Shown here: positions 33,924-43,223 of the stretch, one piece after another
Layout: each line of letters begins with the position of its first letter
How positions within the stretch are numbered: the stretch's first letter is position 1
Assembly: GCA_900319715.1 (NCBI GenBank)
Contig: ONPM01000019.1
Coordinates: 1 to 49,278 of the forward strand
Direction of reading: 5' to 3'
Origin: an uncultured Prevotella sp.
GTDB lineage: Bacteria > Bacteroidota > Bacteroidia > Bacteroidales > Bacteroidaceae
DNA length: 49,278 bases
The notes under the pieces: model-generated
Told to the model about the DNA's origin: nothing
Database searches by the model: none
What the model saw: only the letters and a program-made list of their open reading frames with translations
Translations under genes and position numbers: made by a program

Positions 33924-35613
33924 AGTATGCTTACGACAAAGTCATCATGCTGGCTGGCGGTGTAGGCTACGGCACCAAGCGCGACTGTCTGAAGAAGGAG
34001 CCTCAGAAGGGTAACAAGGTGGTCGTTGTCGGTGGTGACAACTACCGTATCGGACTGGGCGGTGGCAGCGTGTCGTCAGTAGACACAGGCCGCTATAGCA
34101 ACGGCATCGAACTGAACGCCGTGCAGCGTGCCAACCCCGAGATGCAGAAGCGTGCCTACAACCTGGTGCGTGCCCTCTGCGAGGAGGATGTGAACCCTGT
34201 GGTATCGATCCACGACCACGGATCGGCAGGTCACCTGAACTGTCTGTCCGAACTCGTCGAGGAGTGTGGCGGTGAGATCGACATGACCAAACTGCCTATC
34301 GGCGACAAGACGCTGTCGAGCAAGGAGATCATCGCTAACGAGAGTCAGGAGCGTATGGGTCTGCTGATCGACGAGAAGCATATCGAGCATGTGCGTAAAA
34401 TTGCTGAGCGTGAGCGTGCCCCGCTGTATGTGGTCGGTGAGACTACTGGCGATGCCCACTTCTCGTTCAAGCAGGGCGACGGCGTGAAGCCCTTCGACCT
34501 CGATGTGGCCCAGATGTTCGGCCACTCACCCAAGACCATCATGCGCGACAATACCGTAGAGCGTCACTATGAGGACGTGACCTATAATCAGGACAAGATC
34601 AATGAATACCTCGAGCGCGTGCTCCAGTTGGAGGCCGTCGCCTGTAAGGACTGGCTGACGAACAAGGTCGACCGTTCGGTGACTGGTAAGATTGCCCGTC
34701 AGCAATGTCAGGGCGAGATCCAGTTGCCGTTGAGCGACTGTGGTGTCGTGGCTCTCGACTATCGTGGCGAGAAGGGTATCGCCACCGCTTTAGGCCATGC
34801 GCCGCAGGCTGGTCTGGCTGATCCCGCAGCAGGCTCGGTACTCTCTGTGGCCGAGGCTCTGACCAATATCGTATGGGCACCGATGGCTGAGGGTATGGAC
34901 TCCATCTCCCTCTCTGCCAACTGGATGTGGCCCTGCCGCTCTCAGGAGGGTGAGGATGCCCGTCTCTACGAAGGCGTGAAGGCGCTCTCGGACTTCTGCT
35001 GCGACCTGCATATCAATGTGCCGACGGGTAAAGACTCGCTCTCGTTGAGTCAACAGTATCCCAACGGCGAGAAGATCATCTCTCCGGGAACAGTCATCGT
35101 AAGTGCCGGTGGTGAGGTGTCCGACATCAAGAAAGTGGTATCGCCCGTGCTCGTGAATGATAAGAACGCTTCGATCTACCACATCGACTTCTCGTTCGAC
35201 GAGCAGCGTCTGGGTGGCTCTGCCTTCGCCCAGAGTCTGGGTAAGGTTGGCGACGATGTGCCGACGGTGAAGAACGCCGAGTACTTCTGCGATGCCTTCA
35301 ACGCCATCCAGGAGTTGATCAAGAAGGGTTGGATCATGGCTGGTCACGATATCTCGGCCGGTGGTCTTATCACGACGCTGTTGGAGATGTGTTTCGCCAA
35401 CATGAAGGGCGGTCTGCATATCAACCTGCACGACATCTGCAAGGATGGTGACGTGGTGAAGGCCCTGTTTGCAGAGAACCCGGGTGTGGTGATCGAGGTA
35501 AGCGATGAGCACAAGCAGGACTTCAAGGACTTCATGGAGGAGATGGGTGTCGGCTTTGCCAAGATCGGCTATCCTGTGGAGAACAGCCGCACTATCGAGG
35601 TTGTTTATCCTAG

Positions 35614-35640
35614 TTCCACTAGTCAAACTAGTCAGACTAT
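35614..35640. repeat. 9-bp tandem repeat inside purL
   Basis: Units TTCCACTAG, TCAAACTAG, TCAGACTAT, translated as SSTSQTSQTI in the linker before the glutaminase half. Confidence 0.75.
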
Positions 35641-36581
35641 TTTCGACATCGACGCCCTGCGCGATGTGTGGTACAAGACCTCTTACCTGCTCGACCGCAA
35701 GCAGAGTTTCAACGGCAAGGCCAAGGAACGCTTCGAGAACTACAAGCAGCAGCCCATCGAGATGAAGTTCCCCAAGGGCTTCACGGGCAAACTGGCGCAG
35801 TATGGTCTCAACCCAGACCGCCGTGAGGCTTCTGGCGTGAAGGCTGCCATCATCCGCGAGAAGGGTACAAATGGTGAGCGCGAGATGGCATACATGCTCT
35901 ATCTGGCAGGCTTCGACGTGAAGGACGTGATGATGACCGACCTCATCACAGGCCGAGAGACACTGGAAGAGGTGAACCTCATCGTCTTCTGTGGTGGATT
36001 CTCTAACTCCGACGTACTCGGCTCTGCCAAGGGCTGGGCTGGTGCCTTCCTCTTCAACCCGAAGGCCAAGGAGGCGCTGGACAAGTTCTATGCCCGCGAG
36101 GACACACTGTCGCTCGGTATCTGCAATGGTTGCCAGTTGATGGTTGAACTCGGCCTCACAGGCGCCAAGGGCGCAAAGATGCTGCACAACGACTCGCATA
36201 AGTTCGAGAGTGAGTTCATCAGCCTCAGCATCCCACAGAACAACAGCGTGATGTTCGGCAGCCTCAGTGGTTCGAAACTCGGTCTGTGGGTGGCCCACGG
36301 AGAGGGTAAGTTCCATCTGCCTGAGGCTGAGAACGCCTACAACGTGATTGCGAAATACAACTATGCCGGCTATCCTGCCAACCCCAATGGTTCTGACTAT
36401 AACGTGGCAGGTATCTGCTCCGCCGACGGTCGTCATCTCTGCATGATGCCTCACCTGGAGCGTGCCTTCTTCCCATGGCAGAACGCCTGGTATCCCGCCA
36501 ACCGTCGTCAGGACGAGGTGACACCTTGGATTGAGGCCTTCGTCAATGCCCGCAAATGGGTCGAGGCTCAGAAGTAACTAA

Positions 36582-36667
36582 TTCCTCCCCTAAGTGAGGG
36601 GAGGCCAGGAGGGGTCTGAACAGGCGCTTCTTCAGACCACCCCTACCCCTCCTAACTTAGGAGGGGA
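36582..36667. repeat. Palindromic element between purL and the chromate transporter
   Basis: Inverted arms with CCTCCCCTAAGTGAGGGGAGG and CCCCTCCTAACTTAGGAGGGG-type cores and the shared TCTGAA/TTCAGACCACCCC motifs. Same family as 188-332. It fills the whole spacer and could form a hairpin that ends purL transcription. Confidence 0.8.
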
Positions 36668-36681
36668 AATAAATACTCTAT

Positions 36682-37227
36682 ATGCAGAATAACTTATATT
36701 GGGAATCGTTTACGACCTTCTTCCGCATCGGGCTTTTCACCCTGGGCGGTGGATATGCCATGATTCCGCTGATAGAAGAAGAGGTGGTGAACAAGCACAA
36801 GTGGGTGGAGAAAGAGGAGATGCTCGACCTGATTGCCATCGCCCAGAGTTGTCCGGGGGTCTTTGCCATCAACATCGCCATCTTCATCGGCTACAAACTG
36901 CGCAAGGTGCGCGGAGCCATTGCTACGGCATTAGGCACGGCCCTACCCTCGTTCCTCATCATCCTCGCCATCGCCATCTTCTTCAAGCAGTTCGAAGATA
37001 ACAAGGTGGTAGCAGCCATCTTCAGGGGCATCCGTCCGGCGGTGGTGGCGCTGATTGCTGTGCCCACCTTCCGCTTAGGGCAACGGGCGCAACTGAATAA
37101 GTTCACCATCTGGATTCCCGTCGTCTGTGCCCTAGCCATCTGGGCCCTCGGCGTATCACCTATCTACATTATTATTGTGGCTGGTTTCGCAGGATATATT
37201 TATGGAAGAATAAAACACAGACTATGA
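36682..37227 (+). CDS. Chromate transporter, first half-size subunit
   Basis: A 181-residue inner-membrane protein of the CHR family. The N-terminal signature FFRIGLFTLGGGYAMIPLIE and the later IAIAQSCPGVFAINIAIFIG and FRGIRPAVVALIAVPTF match one half of ChrA. Short-chain CHR proteins work as pairs, and the second half is encoded next, overlapping by four bases (ATGA). Known members export chromate or transport sulfate-like anions; which applies here is not readable. About five or six membrane segments. Confidence 0.9.
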   Translation: MQNNLYWESFTTFFRIGLFTLGGGYAMIPLIEEEVVNKHKWVEKEEMLDLIAIAQSCPGVFAINIAIFIGYKLRKVRGAIATALGTALPSFLIILAIAIFFKQFEDNKVVAAIFRGIRPAVVALIAVPTFRLGQRAQLNKFTIWIPVVCALAIWALGVSPIYIIIVAGFAGYIYGRIKHRL

Positions 37228-37799
37228 TCTTTCTATATTTATTTATCACATTCTTTGAGATCGGCCTCTTCGGGTTCGGAGGAGGATACGGCATGCTGTC
37301 GCTGATCCAGCATGAGACGGTGGAGACTCACCACTGGCTGTCGACGTCAGAGTTTACCGATATCGTGGCGATTTCGCAGATGACCCCTGGTCCTATCGGC
37401 ATCAACTCCGCTACCTACTGTGGCTATACCGCCATCCAGAATGCAGGCTACGGTCACATAATGGCTATTCTTGGTTCCGCTACAGCCACCTTCGCCCTGG
37501 TGCTGCCCTCGCTGATACTGATGATACTGATCAGCAAGATGTTCATGAAGTACATGAACACCCCACTGGTACAGTCAGTCTTCAAGGGTCTGCGCCCTGC
37601 TGTTGTCGGCCTCCTCGCTGCCGCCACGCTGTTGCTCTGCAACAAGGAGAACTTCTCCACGCCGATGGAGAATCCCTGGCATTTCTGGATCAGCGTTGCC
37701 CTCTTCGCAGCCACCGCCTTCGGCACGGGCTACCTGAAGATCAACCCCATCCGCATGATCTGCTATGCAGGGGGCGCAGGATTGTTGCTACTCTACTGA
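37224..37799 (+). CDS. Chromate transporter, second half-size subunit
   Basis: A 191-residue inner-membrane protein homologous to the preceding subunit: FFEIGLFGFGGGYGMLSLIQ, VAISQMTPGPIGINSATYCG and FKGLRPAVVGLLAAATLLLC. It starts within the stop region of its partner (ATGA overlap), the usual sign of coupled translation of an antiparallel pair. The stop is only two bases from the stop of the convergent trpA, so no terminator fits between them. Confidence 0.9.
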   Translation: MIFLYLFITFFEIGLFGFGGGYGMLSLIQHETVETHHWLSTSEFTDIVAISQMTPGPIGINSATYCGYTAIQNAGYGHIMAILGSATATFALVLPSLILMILISKMFMKYMNTPLVQSVFKGLRPAVVGLLAAATLLLCNKENFSTPMENPWHFWISVALFAATAFGTGYLKINPIRMICYAGGAGLLLLY

Positions 37800-37801
37800 T
37801 T

Positions 37802-38581
37802 TTATTGACCCAACGCCTCAAACAACCTGTCGAGGGCTTCGTCTGCGCGACCTTCTGCCTCGTTGAGCAAGGTGACGAACTTCGAGCCGATGATGGCACC
37901 AGCAGCATTATCCTGGGCAGCCTTCAATGTCTGGGCATTAGAAATGCCAAAGCCGATCATGCGAGGGTTGCGGAGGTTCATGGCATGGATGCGACGGAAA
38001 TACTCCTGCTTTTGTTCATCGAAACTCTTTTGGGTGCCCGTAATAGAGGCAGAACTGACCATATAGATGAAGCCATCGGTGTGGTCGTCGATGAAACGGA
38101 TGCGCTCCTCACTGGTCTCAGGGGTGATCAGCATGATAATGCGCAGGTCGTACTTGTCGGCCACAGGCTTGACGATGTTCAGATAGTCGTCGAAAGGCAG
38201 GTCAGGGATAATGGCACCACTGACACCAGCCTCGACACACGACTGACAGAAAGCCTCAATACCGTAATGCAGAATGGGGTTCAGGTAGCCCATCAGCACG
38301 AGGGGAATCTCCACATGGTCCTTGATGGCCAGCAACTGTGAGAAGAGCGTCTTCAAGGTCATGCCGTTCTTCAGGGCCTGTGTGGCAGCACTCTGGATGA
38401 CAGGACCGTCTGCCAAAGGATCGCTGAACGGGATACCCACCTCGATCATCGCAATGCCGCGACGCTGGAGGGTGAGGATCACATCGGCAGTACCTTCGAG
38501 TGTCGGACTGCCAGCACAGAAATAGAGCGACAGGAGTTTCTGGTCTGTGCTATTTGCGAAAAGAGAATTAATCTTATTCAT
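37802..38581 (-). CDS. trpA: Tryptophan synthase alpha subunit
   Basis: A 259-residue TIM-barrel that cleaves indole-3-glycerol phosphate to indole and glyceraldehyde 3-phosphate; indole passes to the beta subunit. The catalytic residues are in MIEVGIPFSDPLADGPVIQS (Glu and Asp as in the E. coli enzyme). LMGYLNPILHYGIEAF and MVSSASITGTQKSF are also typical, and the phosphate site is GFGISNAQTLKAA. It is the last gene of the trp operon, while trpB is the first, the arrangement known from Bacteroidetes. A 68-bp spacer with an 8-bp repeat separates it from trpF. Confidence 0.96.
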   Translation of the reverse strand: MNKINSLFANSTDQKLLSLYFCAGSPTLEGTADVILTLQRRGIAMIEVGIPFSDPLADGPVIQSAATQALKNGMTLKTLFSQLLAIKDHVEIPLVLMGYLNPILHYGIEAFCQSCVEAGVSGAIIPDLPFDDYLNIVKPVADKYDLRIIMLITPETSEERIRFIDDHTDGFIYMVSSASITGTQKSFDEQKQEYFRRIHAMNLRNPRMIGFGISNAQTLKAAQDNAAGAIIGSKFVTLLNEAEGRADEALDRLFEALGQ

Positions 38582-38600
38582 TTTTCTATTTTTTTAAGGA

Positions 38601-38624
38601 ACACTGAGACACTGAGGTACAGAG
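38601..38624. repeat. 8-bp tandem repeat between trpF and trpA
   Basis: ACACTGAG twice, then GTACAGAG. A complementary TCTCTGTGTTC at about 38655-38665 could pair with it. Confidence 0.6.
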
Positions 38625-38649
38625 TATTTGATAGTTAATCCCTGTATCT

Positions 38650-39273
38650 TTATATCTCTGTGTTCAGATTACATATAAATTCTTTTAGTTTTGCGATGTC
38701 TTTGAGGCCTGGAGAAAGTTCGAAGCGGGAATTGAGGTCGATGCCGATGCACTTGGGATGACGGAAGGCATTAACCTGCGCTGCGTCATCAGGGCCGATG
38801 CCACCACTCAACAGGAAGGGCGTGGAGCCCTGATAGGCATCGAGGACATCCCAGTTGAACTTCACCCCGTTGCCTCCCACGGACTGGCCTTTAGTGTCGA
38901 AGAGGAAGAGGTCTGCGAGACCTTCGTAGGGAAGTGTCTGCGAGAGGTCCTCCTCTGTGGCGATGTTAAAGACCTTGATCATCCGGGGGGGCGGAGATGC
39001 GGAGGTACGGAGGTACGAGATTACTTCTGGTGTTTCGTGGCCGTGCAACTGGATATAGTCGAGGCTATAGTTGTCAGCCAGTCGCTTCACCTCTTCAGGA
39101 TCTTCATCGACAAACACCCCCACCCGTTTCACCTGCCGTGGCAGATAATCAGGACGCTTGCTGACATAACGACTCGATTTCGGCCAGAAGATGAAACCCA
39201 TCAGGTCGATGCCGAGCCTTTCCACCTCACGGATGTTCTCAGCCTCACGCATGCCACAAACCTTGATGATCAT
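38650..39273 (-). CDS. trpF: Phosphoribosylanthranilate isomerase
   Basis: A 207-residue TIM-barrel that isomerises phosphoribosylanthranilate to CdRP. The catalytic cysteine is in IKVCGMREAENI and the aspartate in LFLFDTKGQSVGGNGVKF; the phosphate site is LSGGIGPDDAAQV. Between LHGHETPEV and IKVFNIATEEDL lies an extra segment, SYLRTSASPPPRM, encoded by 8-bp repeats at 38991-39022; it keeps the frame. Its start overlaps the trpC stop by four bases (ATGA). Confidence 0.94.
   Translation of the reverse strand: MIIKVCGMREAENIREVERLGIDLMGFIFWPKSSRYVSKRPDYLPRQVKRVGVFVDEDPEEVKRLADNYSLDYIQLHGHETPEVISYLRTSASPPPRMIKVFNIATEEDLSQTLPYEGLADLFLFDTKGQSVGGNGVKFNWDVLDAYQGSTPFLLSGGIGPDDAAQVNAFRHPKCIGIDLNSRFELSPGLKDIAKLKEFICNLNTEI
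38991..39022. repeat. 8-bp tandem repeats inside trpF
   Basis: Units GCGGAGAT, GCGGAGGT, ACGGAGGT, ACGAGATT. Shares units with the insertion in the pseudouridine synthase gene (14268-14362). In frame. Confidence 0.8.
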
Positions 39274-40061
39274 AGTTGGGAGATAAATTCGTGGAGGGAC
39301 AACCCCGGGTCTGGGGTCTTCATGAAGTTCTCGCCGATGAGGAAGCCCTGGAAGCCTGCTGAGCGGAGTGCCTTGACCGTCACGGGGTCGGAGATACCAC
39401 TCTCACTCACCTTCACGGCCTCCTTCGGCAACATTTCCGCAAAACGGAAGGAGGTGTCGACGTCTGTGACAAACGAACCGAGGTGGCGGTTGTTGATACC
39501 ACAAAGGTCCGGCTCCTGTCCGGCATATTCCAACTCAGCCTCAGCGTGCATCTCCAGCAACACCTCCAGCCCGATCTCATGAGCCGTCTGCTGGAGCGCC
39601 TTACATTGCGACTTCGACAGACAGGCTGCAATAAGCAGCACAGCAGAAGCCCCACAGAGCCGGGCCTGAAACAGTTGGTACTCGTCGATGACGAAGTTCT
39701 TGTAGAGCACTGGAATCCTGACTCCACTCCGACGGGCGATGCTTATAAAGTCATCGCAGCCGCCGAAGAAGTGTTCGTCCGTCAGGATAGAGAGGGCTGC
39801 GGCTCCATGCTTCTGATAACTCAAAGGGATCACCTCTGCCTGTCCTTCCTCCTTAATCCAACCCTTCGAGGGCGACTTACGCTTAAACTCGGCGATGATG
39901 CCCGTAGCAGACTCCCGTAGTGCCCGTGACAGCGAGGCGGTACTGAAATCAAGGATAGACTCCACACGCCGATGCAACTCCGCAGGGGGAAGGACCTGCT
40001 TGCTCTGCTCCACCTCCATACGCTTATATGATACAATCTCTTGCAAAATATCCTTAGTCAT
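39270..40061 (-). CDS. trpC: Indole-3-glycerol-phosphate synthase
   Basis: A 263-residue TIM-barrel that closes the indole ring from CdRP. Visible motifs are IIAEFKRKSPSKGWI (catalytic Glu and Lys), LSILTDEHFFGG, YKNFVIDEYQLFQARLCGAS with the catalytic lysine, CGINNRHLGSF and VSESGISDPVTVKAL. Normal length. A 59-bp spacer containing a palindromic element fragment separates it from trpD. Confidence 0.96.
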   Translation of the reverse strand: MTKDILQEIVSYKRMEVEQSKQVLPPAELHRRVESILDFSTASLSRALRESATGIIAEFKRKSPSKGWIKEEGQAEVIPLSYQKHGAAALSILTDEHFFGGCDDFISIARRSGVRIPVLYKNFVIDEYQLFQARLCGASAVLLIAACLSKSQCKALQQTAHEIGLEVLLEMHAEAELEYAGQEPDLCGINNRHLGSFVTDVDTSFRFAEMLPKEAVKVSESGISDPVTVKALRSAGFQGFLIGENFMKTPDPGLSLHEFISQL

Positions 40062-40075
40062 AACTATTCAATTGT

Positions 40076-40122
40076 TCAGACCACTCCTAGCCCCTCCTGA
40101 GTCAGGAGGGGAAGAGGTTACT
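40076..40122. repeat. Palindromic element fragment between trpD and trpC
   Basis: TCAGACCACTCC, then CCCTCCTGAGTCAGGAGGG, then AAGAGGTTACTAA, like the right arm of the element at 188-332. It lies within the transcribed operon. Confidence 0.85.
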
Positions 40123-41131
40123 AACTATTCAGTTCCACAAACTTATTGAAGGTCCTGAGGGCAGCACCGCTGTCGATGCTCTCACGGGCAATGGCAATAC
40201 ACTCCTCGATGCTCTTCTGCCCCTTCTCCAGCACCTGGATACCGAAGCCGGCATTAGCCAGCACGATATTCTTCTGGGCAGGCAAGGCACGATTCTCCAA
40301 GACGGCGTCGAAGATCTCGGCAGCCTCTTCCTCCGTAGCACCACCCACGAGTTCTTCGGGCTTGGCAATGGCGAAACCAAGGTCGCTGGGTTTGAAGATG
40401 CGCTCGTAGTTGTTCGTGGTTACCTTGAAGTCACCCGTCAACGAAATCTCATCATAACCATCGATGCTGTTCACGATACCATAGTCAATGCCGATCTTCT
40501 GGTACACGCTGTTGTAGAGCCTCATCTGGTCGAGATTAGCCACGCCCAACAACTGGCACTTCGGCTGCGAGGGATTGACAATCGGACCTAAGAGGTTGAA
40601 GATGGTAGGGAACTGCAACGCCTTACGGATAGGTCCCACGAACTTCATCGCCTTGGCGAAGAGTTGGGCATGGAGATAGACGATGCCAGCCTCGTTGAGC
40701 GAACGGTTCAGTTTGTCGATATCATCCGTGAACTTGATACCATGGTGCTGGATGACGTTCGAGGCACCCGATACAGAGGTGGCGGCATAGTTGCCGTGCT
40801 TAGCCACCTTATAGCCAGCGCCCGCAATCACGAAACAGGCCGTGGTGGAGATGTTAAACGTGTTCTTACGGTCACCGCCCGTACCCACGACATCGATATA
40901 ACGGTCTGCCTGAAGGATGGCAGGCACTCCTGTCTCTAAGATACCATCGCGGAAGCCAAGAAGTTCGTCGACGGTGACGCCTCTCATCTGCAGACAGGTG
41001 AGCAGGGCGGTAATCTGTTCATTGGGATACTCTGAGTGGGTGATGCCAATCAGGATGGTCTTCATTTCTTCACGAGTCAGTTCCTCGTGGTTCAGCAGCC
41101 TGAAGAGATAGCCTTTCATTGTTTGTTCCAT
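40121..41131 (-). CDS. trpD: Anthranilate phosphoribosyltransferase
   Basis: A 336-residue enzyme that joins anthranilate to PRPP. The PRPP and anthranilate sites are VVGTGGDRKNTFNISTTACF and KVAKHGNYAATSVSGASNVI; FNLLGPIVNPSQPKCQLLGV is also typical. The ATG at 41131 is used; a second ATG at 41119 (MKGYLFRLL) is an alternative. The spacer to trpG is a 7-bp tandem array. Confidence 0.96.
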   Translation of the reverse strand: MEQTMKGYLFRLLNHEELTREEMKTILIGITHSEYPNEQITALLTCLQMRGVTVDELLGFRDGILETGVPAILQADRYIDVVGTGGDRKNTFNISTTACFVIAGAGYKVAKHGNYAATSVSGASNVIQHHGIKFTDDIDKLNRSLNEAGIVYLHAQLFAKAMKFVGPIRKALQFPTIFNLLGPIVNPSQPKCQLLGVANLDQMRLYNSVYQKIGIDYGIVNSIDGYDEISLTGDFKVTTNNYERIFKPSDLGFAIAKPEELVGGATEEEAAEIFDAVLENRALPAQKNIVLANAGFGIQVLEKGQKSIEECIAIARESIDSGAALRTFNKFVELNS

Positions 41132-41135
41132 ATTA

Positions 41136-41170
41136 TTTCAATTTTCAATTTTCAATCTTCAATCTTCATT
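41136..41170. repeat. 7-bp tandem array forming the trpG-trpD spacer
   Basis: Units TTTCAAT three times, CTTCAAT, CTTCATT. The array fills the intercistronic gap and touches the trpG stop codon at 41170. Confidence 0.85.
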
Positions 41171-41733
41171 TATAAAAATAACCAGTTTTGTATCATTTTC
41201 TTGCCATCAGGGGTGAGGACACTCTCCGGATGGAACTGGATGCCACGGACGTTGAGTGTCTTATGGCGCAGAGCCATCACCTGACCTTCATCACTCACGG
41301 CAGTAATCTCCAGGCAGTCAGGGAAATCCTCCTTCGACACCACCCACGAGTGGTAGCGGCCTATGGTGATATCCCGCTCTATCCCACTGAAGATGGGATC
41401 GTCGGAGATGATATGGCAGGGTGTAGCCACACCATGGAAGACATCCGAGAGATTCTCCAGTTTGCCGCCGAACACCTCGCCAATGGCCTGATGCCCCAGA
41501 CAGACACCTAAGATTGGCTTCTTGTCGGCATAGGTGCGGATGACATCAAGCAACAGGCCTGCCTCTGAGGGGATGCCAGGACCTGGCGAGAGGATGATCT
41601 TGCTATACGGCTCCAGGTCTTTGAGTTCGAACTGGTCGTTGCGTACCACGGTGACCTCAGCACCCAACTCCTTCACTAAATGACTCAGGTTATAGGTAAA
41701 CGAGTCGTAATTATCAATAATGACTATTTTCAT
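41170..41733 (-). CDS. trpG: Anthranilate synthase glutaminase subunit
   Basis: A 187-residue class I glutamine amidotransferase that supplies ammonia to TrpE. The nucleophile is in GVCLGHQAIGEVFGGKL, the other catalytic residues in QFHPESVLTPDG, and the oxyanion region is LSPGPGIPSEAG. The 31-bp spacer to trpE holds the degenerate repeat ATTCGTTCATTTCGTG. The sequence fits TrpG; use in folate synthesis (PabA) is possible for such proteins but the operon points to tryptophan. Confidence 0.95.
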   Translation of the reverse strand: MKIVIIDNYDSFTYNLSHLVKELGAEVTVVRNDQFELKDLEPYSKIILSPGPGIPSEAGLLLDVIRTYADKKPILGVCLGHQAIGEVFGGKLENLSDVFHGVATPCHIISDDPIFSGIERDITIGRYHSWVVSKEDFPDCLEITAVSDEGQVMALRHKTLNVRGIQFHPESVLTPDGKKMIQNWLFL

Positions 41734-41764
41734 AATTCGTTCATTTCGTGTGATTCGTGTTCGT

Positions 41765-43207
41765 TTAAAGTCTCTCTGCTTTTTCGATAGCCTTCCTTAG
41801 AGCCCCCAGTTTGTTGTTCACTTCCTGCAGTTCATACTCCACATCGCTCTTGGCCACGATGCCGCCACCCGCCTGGAACCACAGTTCGCCGTTACGGGAG
41901 ACAAACGTTCGGATGGTGATAGCCTGATTCAGCGATCCGTCGAGACCAATGATGCCGATACAACCACCATAGGCACCACGGTTGTGGGGCTCGTATTCAG
42001 AAATTAACTGCATGGCACGCACCTTAGGTGCTCCTGAGAGGGTGCCGGCAGGGAAGGTGTCGATAAACGCCTTGATAGGATCAGCGCCCTCATCGAGTTC
42101 ACCAGACACCCTCGACACCAAATGAATCACATGGCTGTAGTACTGCAGATCCTTGTAGAAGTCCACCTTCACGTTGTGGCAATTACGGCTCAGGTCGTTG
42201 CGGGCCAAGTCCACCAGCATCACATGCTCAGCATTCTCCTTTGGATCATTGCGCAGGTATTCTGCTCCTCGACGGTCTGCCTCAGCGTCGCCCGTCCTTT
42301 TCGTCGTACCAGCAATCGGATCAATAAATGCACGGAATCGGGAGTTATCCCTTGTAACTCGGCAGTGTGTCTCTGGCGAAGAGCCGAAGATGCGGAAGCC
42401 TCCGAAGTCGAAATAGAAGAGGTAGGGCGAGGGATTGATGCTGCGCAGGGCACGATAGAGTTTGAAGTCATCACCTTCGTACTTCTGGATGAATCGACGC
42501 GAGAGGACTATCTGGAACACGTCACCCCTCAGACAATGCTGGATGCCACGACGGATGTTTGCCCTGTGCTCATCGTCTGTCAGCGTACTTCTGACGTCCC
42601 CCACGGGATGGAAGTCGTAAGCCTGCACATTCGCCTTGTTCATCGCCCTGACAATCTCATCGACTAAATGGTAATCTCCTTCCTCTTTCCTCTTTCCACT
42701 TTCCTCTAAACACTCCTCTAAACTCACCACCTTCAGGAGACTCTGATGATGATCAAATACGATTACCACCTTATATAATATATAGAGCACATCGGGGGCA
42801 TCGTTCTTAGCCTGCGTCTCGTCCTTCACGGGAATATCCTCGAAGTATCTGACGGCATTGAATGACGTATAGCCGAAGAGTCCGCAGACATTGGCATCCT
42901 CACCACTGACCTCTATACGATCGATGAGTGCATGGATGGCCTTGTCAGAGCGATACGCTTTGTTCACTTCATGCTGCATCACGCTGCCGTCAGGATAACT
43001 GACGGTGGCCATACCATGTCCGATGGCGACACTGGCAATGGGATTCAGTCCGATAAACGAACGACTGTTGTTCGCATCATGGTAATCCGAACTCTCCATC
43101 AGCGCACTCTGCGGATAGAGGTCTCGCAGTCGCATATAGACTCCCACTGGGGTATACAGATCCCCCAGAATGGTCTTGCTGTTTGTTGTATATTTAAATG
43201 TATTCAT
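41765..43207 (-). CDS. trpE: Anthranilate synthase component I
   Basis: A 480-residue chorismate-utilising enzyme making anthranilate. Motifs: LMESSDY near the N-terminus (the LLES-type site for tryptophan feedback inhibition), RRFIQKYEGDDFKLYRALRS, SPETHCRVTRDNSRFRAFID, PIAGTTKRTGDAEADRRG, ENAEHVMLVDLARNDLSRNC, GTLSGAPKVRAMQLI and the final QAGGGIVAKSDVEYELQE. A lysine/glutamate-rich segment (EECLEESGKRKEEGDYH) in the loop between the two subdomains is encoded by a 7-bp array at 42678-42719, in frame. Confidence 0.96.
   Translation of the reverse strand: MNTFKYTTNSKTILGDLYTPVGVYMRLRDLYPQSALMESSDYHDANNSRSFIGLNPIASVAIGHGMATVSYPDGSVMQHEVNKAYRSDKAIHALIDRIEVSGEDANVCGLFGYTSFNAVRYFEDIPVKDETQAKNDAPDVLYILYKVVIVFDHHQSLLKVVSLEECLEESGKRKEEGDYHLVDEIVRAMNKANVQAYDFHPVGDVRSTLTDDEHRANIRRGIQHCLRGDVFQIVLSRRFIQKYEGDDFKLYRALRSINPSPYLFYFDFGGFRIFGSSPETHCRVTRDNSRFRAFIDPIAGTTKRTGDAEADRRGAEYLRNDPKENAEHVMLVDLARNDLSRNCHNVKVDFYKDLQYYSHVIHLVSRVSGELDEGADPIKAFIDTFPAGTLSGAPKVRAMQLISEYEPHNRGAYGGCIGIIGLDGSLNQAITIRTFVSRNGELWFQAGGGIVAKSDVEYELQEVNNKLGALRKAIEKAERL
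42678..42719. repeat. 7-bp tandem array inside trpE
   Basis: Units CCTTCCT, CTTTCCT, CTTTCCA, CTTTCCT, CTAAACA, CTCCTCT at 7-bp spacing; translated on the other strand as a charged linker. Confidence 0.8.
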
Positions 43208-43223
43208 ATTTTTTATTTATTTT

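Larger units (their letters stand above)
32883..36577 (+). pseudogene. purL: Phosphoribosylformylglycinamidine synthase, frameshifted
   Basis: The large single-chain FGAM synthase of purine synthesis, which uses glutamine and ATP to convert FGAR to FGAM. The first part (32883 to about 33470) has INSEHCRHKIFGGTFIIDGK and ends in LFAMIKKTT. The rest lies in another frame: DQSTSDWFQVKDIESVISLK, AETHNFPTTVEPFNGAATGT, then the second synthase half and the glutaminase domain with the nucleophile in SLGICNGCQLMVEL and the histidine in AHGEGKF. About 30-40 residues normally found after IKKTT appear to be missing, so the break looks like an out-of-frame deletion near 33468-33480. Three short-repeat insertions (33698, 33889, 35614) keep the frame. 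Since purL is normally needed, a sequence or assembly error is a real alternative to a true pseudogene. Confidence 0.85.

Noticed and set aside
34790-36454. 554-residue open frame on the minus strand opposite purL
   Set aside because: It lies entirely antisense to conserved purL sequence, shows no protein-family signature, and its composition (His/Val/Leu-rich) is what the complement of a biased coding frame gives.
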